This document shows positions 42,930-45,352 of a stretch of 45,352 nt of DNA, one piece after another (the first letter of the stretch is position 1; each line of letters starts with the position of its first letter). The DNA lies in the NCBI GenBank assembly GCA_964574395.1, contig CAZNNL010000012.1, forward strand, positions 1-45,352, read 5' to 3'. Under the pieces are notes generated by a model. That model did not search any database. It had not been told where the DNA came from and was given only the letters and a program-made list of their open reading frames with translations. The DNA comes from JAXGQD01 sp964574395 (lineage in GTDB: Bacteria > Bacillota > Clostridia > Saccharofermentanales > Fastidiosipilaceae). The position numbers and the translations under genes were made by a program.

Positions 42930-44420
42930 TTATTTTTTATCCGCAGTCACTTGTTGCGGTCGATTCGTCTTCTTCACAGTTGTATTACGAGAACCGCGTT
43001 CAATCGTAGAACTTTTGCTAGGTTCTTCATTTTGCTTATTCTCGTCACCCTCGTTGGCAAAACGGGTAATTAGCTTCTGCAACTTATCATCCGTTAGGTC
43101 GCGCAATGAATCTATCGCCTCCCCATGATCATTAAGTTGAGAAACAAGTTCTTTAGCAGCAGCGACACGCAGTTCAGAATGCAAAGTTACATTTGAAAGC
43201 ACATCAGTCAAAGTATCACAATAGACTTTGGAAGCTAAGGGAATCATGACCGTAAAACTCGATCCCTGACCCAAAGCACTTTGGACAGAAATCTGCCCCA
43301 TATGCATGCTGACAAGTTCCTGCGCTATTGCTAAGCCTAAGCCCGTGCCACCATACATCCTAGAGCCCGTCATGTCAACTCGATAGAAGCGATTAAAGAT
43401 TTGTCCTAAATGCTTCTCTTCAATGCCATGGCCAGAATCCGTGACCTTTACATAAACTGAATCAAGCACTCGACCAACATAAATCTTGATAGTGCCTTTC
43501 GTGTCTGTATATTTAATAGCGTTGCTAATAAGATTGCTGACAATTCTTTCCAGAGAAGAACGATCGCCAAACACGGCTGGAAGTTTAGACATTTCCATAA
43601 AGCTCATACGTTGTTGTTTTTCTTTTGCTTGAACATGCATGCGATCGACGGTTTGTTTAACCAAGAAACTAAAATCAAGCGGCTCCATGCGGTTCTGCAG
43701 CTTTCTGGAGTCAATACTCGATAAAAGCAGCAAGTCAGCAACTAGACCTTCCATACGAATTGCATCGTCATGAATACGAACGAGGTCCTTACGGACACCA
43801 TCTTTTTGTTTTTCGTCCAAGCCCCAATCCAGCAGCGATTCCGAATAGGTAGTGATGGTCGTCAAAGGTGTCTTTAGCTCATGAGAAACGTTAGCCACAA
43901 ATTCCTTGCGCTGCTTCTCCTGTAACTCTTGGTCAGTTATATCTTGCAAAAGCACAATATGACCAGTTTGTTGTTGCAGATCAATACGACTCTGTTTAAC
44001 AACAATCCTTAAAACCTTTTCACCATGATGCCATAATGCTGAAGTCAGACCTTTACTTAAAATAAAACGCGCTTTTAAGCCATTATCTTCACCATATTTT
44101 GTTAAGAAGTCTTCTAAGGTTTGTGGCAAAACGCTCGCCGACAAAAGCGTATGCGCCGCTTTATTAGACAAAGTAAGGCGCCTGTCTATGCCGAAAGCCA
44201 AAACACCCAAATCCAGCTCCTCAAAAATAGCCTCCATACTCACGTCTTCGGCTTCAAGCTTTGTTTTAAGATTCTGAGACTGCTGGTTTTGACCTTCTTT
44301 ATACCTTTTATAGAAAAGGGAAAAAAGAATAAAAGAAAGAATCAATCCACATGCTAAACCAATAAAAAGCATTCCCAGTTGATTAATGTTTGGATCTCCG
44401 CTCGTTAATAAAATATTCAC
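42930..44420 (-). CDS. walK: Sensor histidine kinase WalK, single-membrane-helix form
   Basis: 496 residues from a GTG at 44420 with GAGG upstream; a longer frame from 44468 would overlap walR and is rejected. It phosphorylates WalR to control cell-wall metabolism. One N-terminal helix (about 15-37), then a PAS-like domain (about 60-160), HisKA with His180 in FVANVSHELKTPLTT, and HATPase with NLISNAIKYT, DSGHGIEEKHLGQIFNRFYR and GGTGLGLAI. There is no extracellular sensor domain, as in streptococcal WalK. After the kinase core comes a tail of about 95 residues, ending in a basic, Asn/Thr/Lys-rich stretch. Seven bases separate it from walR. Confidence 0.92.
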   Translation of the reverse strand: MNILLTSGDPNINQLGMLFIGLACGLILSFILFSLFYKRYKEGQNQQSQNLKTKLEAEDVSMEAIFEELDLGVLAFGIDRRLTLSNKAAHTLLSASVLPQTLEDFLTKYGEDNGLKARFILSKGLTSALWHHGEKVLRIVVKQSRIDLQQQTGHIVLLQDITDQELQEKQRKEFVANVSHELKTPLTTITTYSESLLDWGLDEKQKDGVRKDLVRIHDDAIRMEGLVADLLLLSSIDSRKLQNRMEPLDFSFLVKQTVDRMHVQAKEKQQRMSFMEMSKLPAVFGDRSSLERIVSNLISNAIKYTDTKGTIKIYVGRVLDSVYVKVTDSGHGIEEKHLGQIFNRFYRVDMTGSRMYGGTGLGLAIAQELVSMHMGQISVQSALGQGSSFTVMIPLASKVYCDTLTDVLSNVTLHSELRVAAAKELVSQLNDHGEAIDSLRDLTDDKLQKLITRFANEGDENKQNEEPSKSSTIERGSRNTTVKKTNRPQQVTADKK

Positions 44421-44427
44421 CGACACC

Positions 44428-45132
44428 TCAGTTAGATTGTGATTTTTCGAAGTAGTAGCCCACTCCACGTTTTGTCATGATATAGCGATATTCGTCCTGG
44501 TCTGGTTCAAGCTTTTCACGTGTCCTTCTTACAGTAACATCGACTGTACGAACATCACCGAAATACTCGTAACCCCAAACTTTCTCTAATAAAGCCTCAC
44601 GCGAAAATACTTGGCCAGCATGCTGTGACAAAAAGCGTACGAGCTCAAACTCCCGTAAAGTTAAGTTTATATTTTCTCCATTGCGTCTTACTTCATAAGC
44701 AACAAGATCAATTTCCAAGTCACCAAAATGCAGCACTTTTTGTGTGCTGTCCGGTTCTGCCTCTGCCAAATTGACGCGACGAAGCTGAGCTTTCACACGC
44801 GCCAATACTTCACGCACGCTAAAGGGCTTAGTAATGTAGTCATCAGCACCAAGCTCTAAGCCAACAACCTTATCAATTTCTTCGGACTTAGCGGTTAGCA
44901 TTAAGATGGGAACCGAAGTGCTTTGACGCAGTTTGCGGCACACGTCAAATCCATCAAGTTTCGGAAGCATACAGTCGAGTAGTACCAAATCTGGATGTTC
45001 AGATTGAGCTTTTTCCAAGGCCTCTAGACCGTCAAAAGCGCAGATAACAGAATACCCATCCCTCTCCAGATTATCCTTCAAAATATCAACGATATTCTGT
45101 TCATCATCTACTACAAGAATTTTCGCACCCAT
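44428..45132 (-). CDS. walR: Response regulator WalR (OmpR/PhoB family)
   Basis: 234 residues. The receiver domain has the acidic pair Asp9-Asp10, phospho-acceptor Asp53 in LLDCMLPKLDG, Thr80 and Lys102 in DDYITKPFS. The C-terminal winged helix includes INLTLREFELVRFLSQHAGQ and DVTVRRTREKLE. It activates genes for peptidoglycan hydrolysis and remodelling. ATG at 45132 with GGAGG upstream. A TATAAT (minus strand, 45168-45173) is a likely -10, with no good -35 at 17 bp. It heads walR-walK-murA-walJ-rlmH, directly after an rRNA gene and terminator. Confidence 0.95.
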   Translation of the reverse strand: MGAKILVVDDEQNIVDILKDNLERDGYSVICAFDGLEALEKAQSEHPDLVLLDCMLPKLDGFDVCRKLRQSTSVPILMLTAKSEEIDKVVGLELGADDYITKPFSVREVLARVKAQLRRVNLAEAEPDSTQKVLHFGDLEIDLVAYEVRRNGENINLTLREFELVRFLSQHAGQVFSREALLEKVWGYEYFGDVRTVDVTVRRTREKLEPDQDEYRYIMTKRGVGYYFEKSQSN

Positions 45133-45263
45133 ATGCTCCTCCGTACTGTCGATATGGACTAAACCACATTATATCGACTAATTCTATCACAGATAGCACA
45201 ATATATGTAGGTACTAATTATTGTAGCTATACACTCTATGCTCTTAAATTGTCAGTATTTTAT

Positions 45264-45297
45264 AAAAAAAGCTGACGGCTTTGAACCATCAGCTTTT
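45264..45297 (-). terminator. Terminator after 5S rRNA
   Basis: AAAAGCTGACGG (45267-45278) and CCATCAGCTTTT (45286-45297) pair with one mismatch around a seven-base loop. Read on the minus strand it is followed by seven T (45264-45270). It sits just beyond the 5S rRNA 3' end and could also stop plus-strand transcription. Confidence 0.85.
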
Positions 45298-45305
45298 ATA
45301 AAAAT

Positions 45306-45352
45306 CCGGCAGAGACCTATCTTCCCGGGCCGTCTCCAGCCAAGTATTGTCG
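45306..45352 (-). rRNA. rrf: 5S rRNA, 3' end only, cut by the window edge
   Basis: Read on the minus strand, the last 47 bases include TACTTGG, GGAGAC, CCCGGGAAGATAGG and a closing CTGCCGG, matching the 3' third of bacterial 5S rRNA (loop E and helices IV-V, then helix I). About 70 more bases should lie beyond the window. A terminator follows at once, so this is the end of an rRNA operon placed just upstream of walR. Confidence 0.85.

Larger units (their letters stand above)
1048..44131. repeat. Dispersed octamer TGGCAAAA/TTTTGCCA, at least 56 copies
   Basis: Exact copies, counted by eye. TGGCAAAA on the plus strand starts at 2222, 3526, 4234, 6749, 9104, 9653, 13474, 13963, 15753, 15774, 16914, 17970, 20297, 20393, 22821, 25190, 26121, 28130, 30312, 31839, 32743, 34037, 35637, 36888, 38849, 40147, 41252, 43055 and 44124 (29). 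TTTTGCCA starts at 1048, 3714, 3925, 5661, 6911, 7381, 8105, 8387, 9716, 11105, 17723, 18456, 18795, 24035, 26220, 26701, 27548, 28245, 32229, 33446, 34138, 36006, 36772, 38554, 39020, 40325 and 40893 (27). Composition predicts about 1.5. Five copies are intergenic (25190, 31839, 33446, 40147, 40325). The other 51 fall in genes and are read in all six frames. Variants are rare: other bases at the first position total about 11, at the last position about 12. Bases beyond the octamer show no clear preference, apart from a mild T just before it. The role is unknown; the pattern resembles DNA uptake sequences. Confidence 0.9.

Noticed and set aside
1048..44131. Reading the dispersed octamer as a Chi or KOPS-type oriented signal
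   Set aside because: Copies are 29 to 27 on the two strands although nearly all genes point one way; an oriented signal should be strongly skewed. The final test needs the replication origin, which is not in the window.
42930..44468. Longer walK start overlapping the walR end
   Set aside because: The extra residues are out-of-frame walR sequence; GTG at 44420 has a GAGG site and a normal N-terminus before the membrane helix.

Overview
The window is a gene-dense stretch of a bacterial chromosome, most likely Bacillota, class Clostridia. The evidence is walR-walK, walJ and rlmH clustered together, a CIRCE-controlled groESL, short-form HisG with HisZ, a PrsA-like cyclophilin lipoprotein, DUF4340/DUF5711/DUF6106-type membrane proteins, GGAGG ribosome binding sites, frequent TTG/GTG starts, and mid-range GC. 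I cannot name the species. A lineage near Oscillospirales, Fastidiosipila or Mageeibacillus is only a guess. Nearly every gene is on the minus strand, so the window reads right to left. The exceptions are two plus-strand genes at 9534-12766.

Layout, in minus-strand transcription order. At the right edge is the 3' end of a 5S rRNA gene with its terminator. Next comes walR-walK-murA-walJ-rlmH (cell-wall signalling, peptidoglycan precursor synthesis, ribosome methylation). A 400-bp regulatory gap carries the his promoter, a 32-bp perfect palindrome and short repeats. The his operon follows: hisZ-G-D-C-B-A-I-E, with no hisH or hisF. A gap with a strong 30-nt inverted repeat leads to rpmG-secE-nusG-rplK-rplA, closed by a terminator, so rplJL are not attached. 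Then come a HAD phosphatase, an MscS channel, a PfkB sugar kinase, galE and a membrane protein with a Pro/Thr/Glu/Ser-rich tail. groES-groEL follow, with CIRCE and a terminator. After them are a DUF6106-like protein, an acyl-ACP thioesterase, DUF4340 and DUF5711 anchored proteins, a CYTH protein, an HI0933-type flavoprotein, two divergent LicD-like proteins, diaminopimelate decarboxylase and a cyclophilin lipoprotein. The plus-strand pair is an ABC-F ATPase and a GH29 alpha-L-fucosidase with an odd N-terminus. Divergent from it runs leuC-leuD-leuB-ilvD-ilvB-pgi-rsmA (branched-chain amino acids, then glycolysis and rRNA methylation), and a degenerate receiver-like protein lies at the left end.

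The most striking signal is not a gene. The octamer TGGCAAAA (reverse complement TTTTGCCA) occurs at least 56 times by hand count: 29 on one strand and 27 on the other, about 1.2 per kb, where base composition predicts about 1.5 copies in all. It falls in all six reading frames of coding sequence and in intergenic DNA, with sharp boundaries and almost no strand bias. Density and symmetry resemble the DNA uptake sequences of Neisseriaceae and Pasteurellaceae. I know of no such system described in Bacillota. Its function is inferred, but the enrichment is directly visible.
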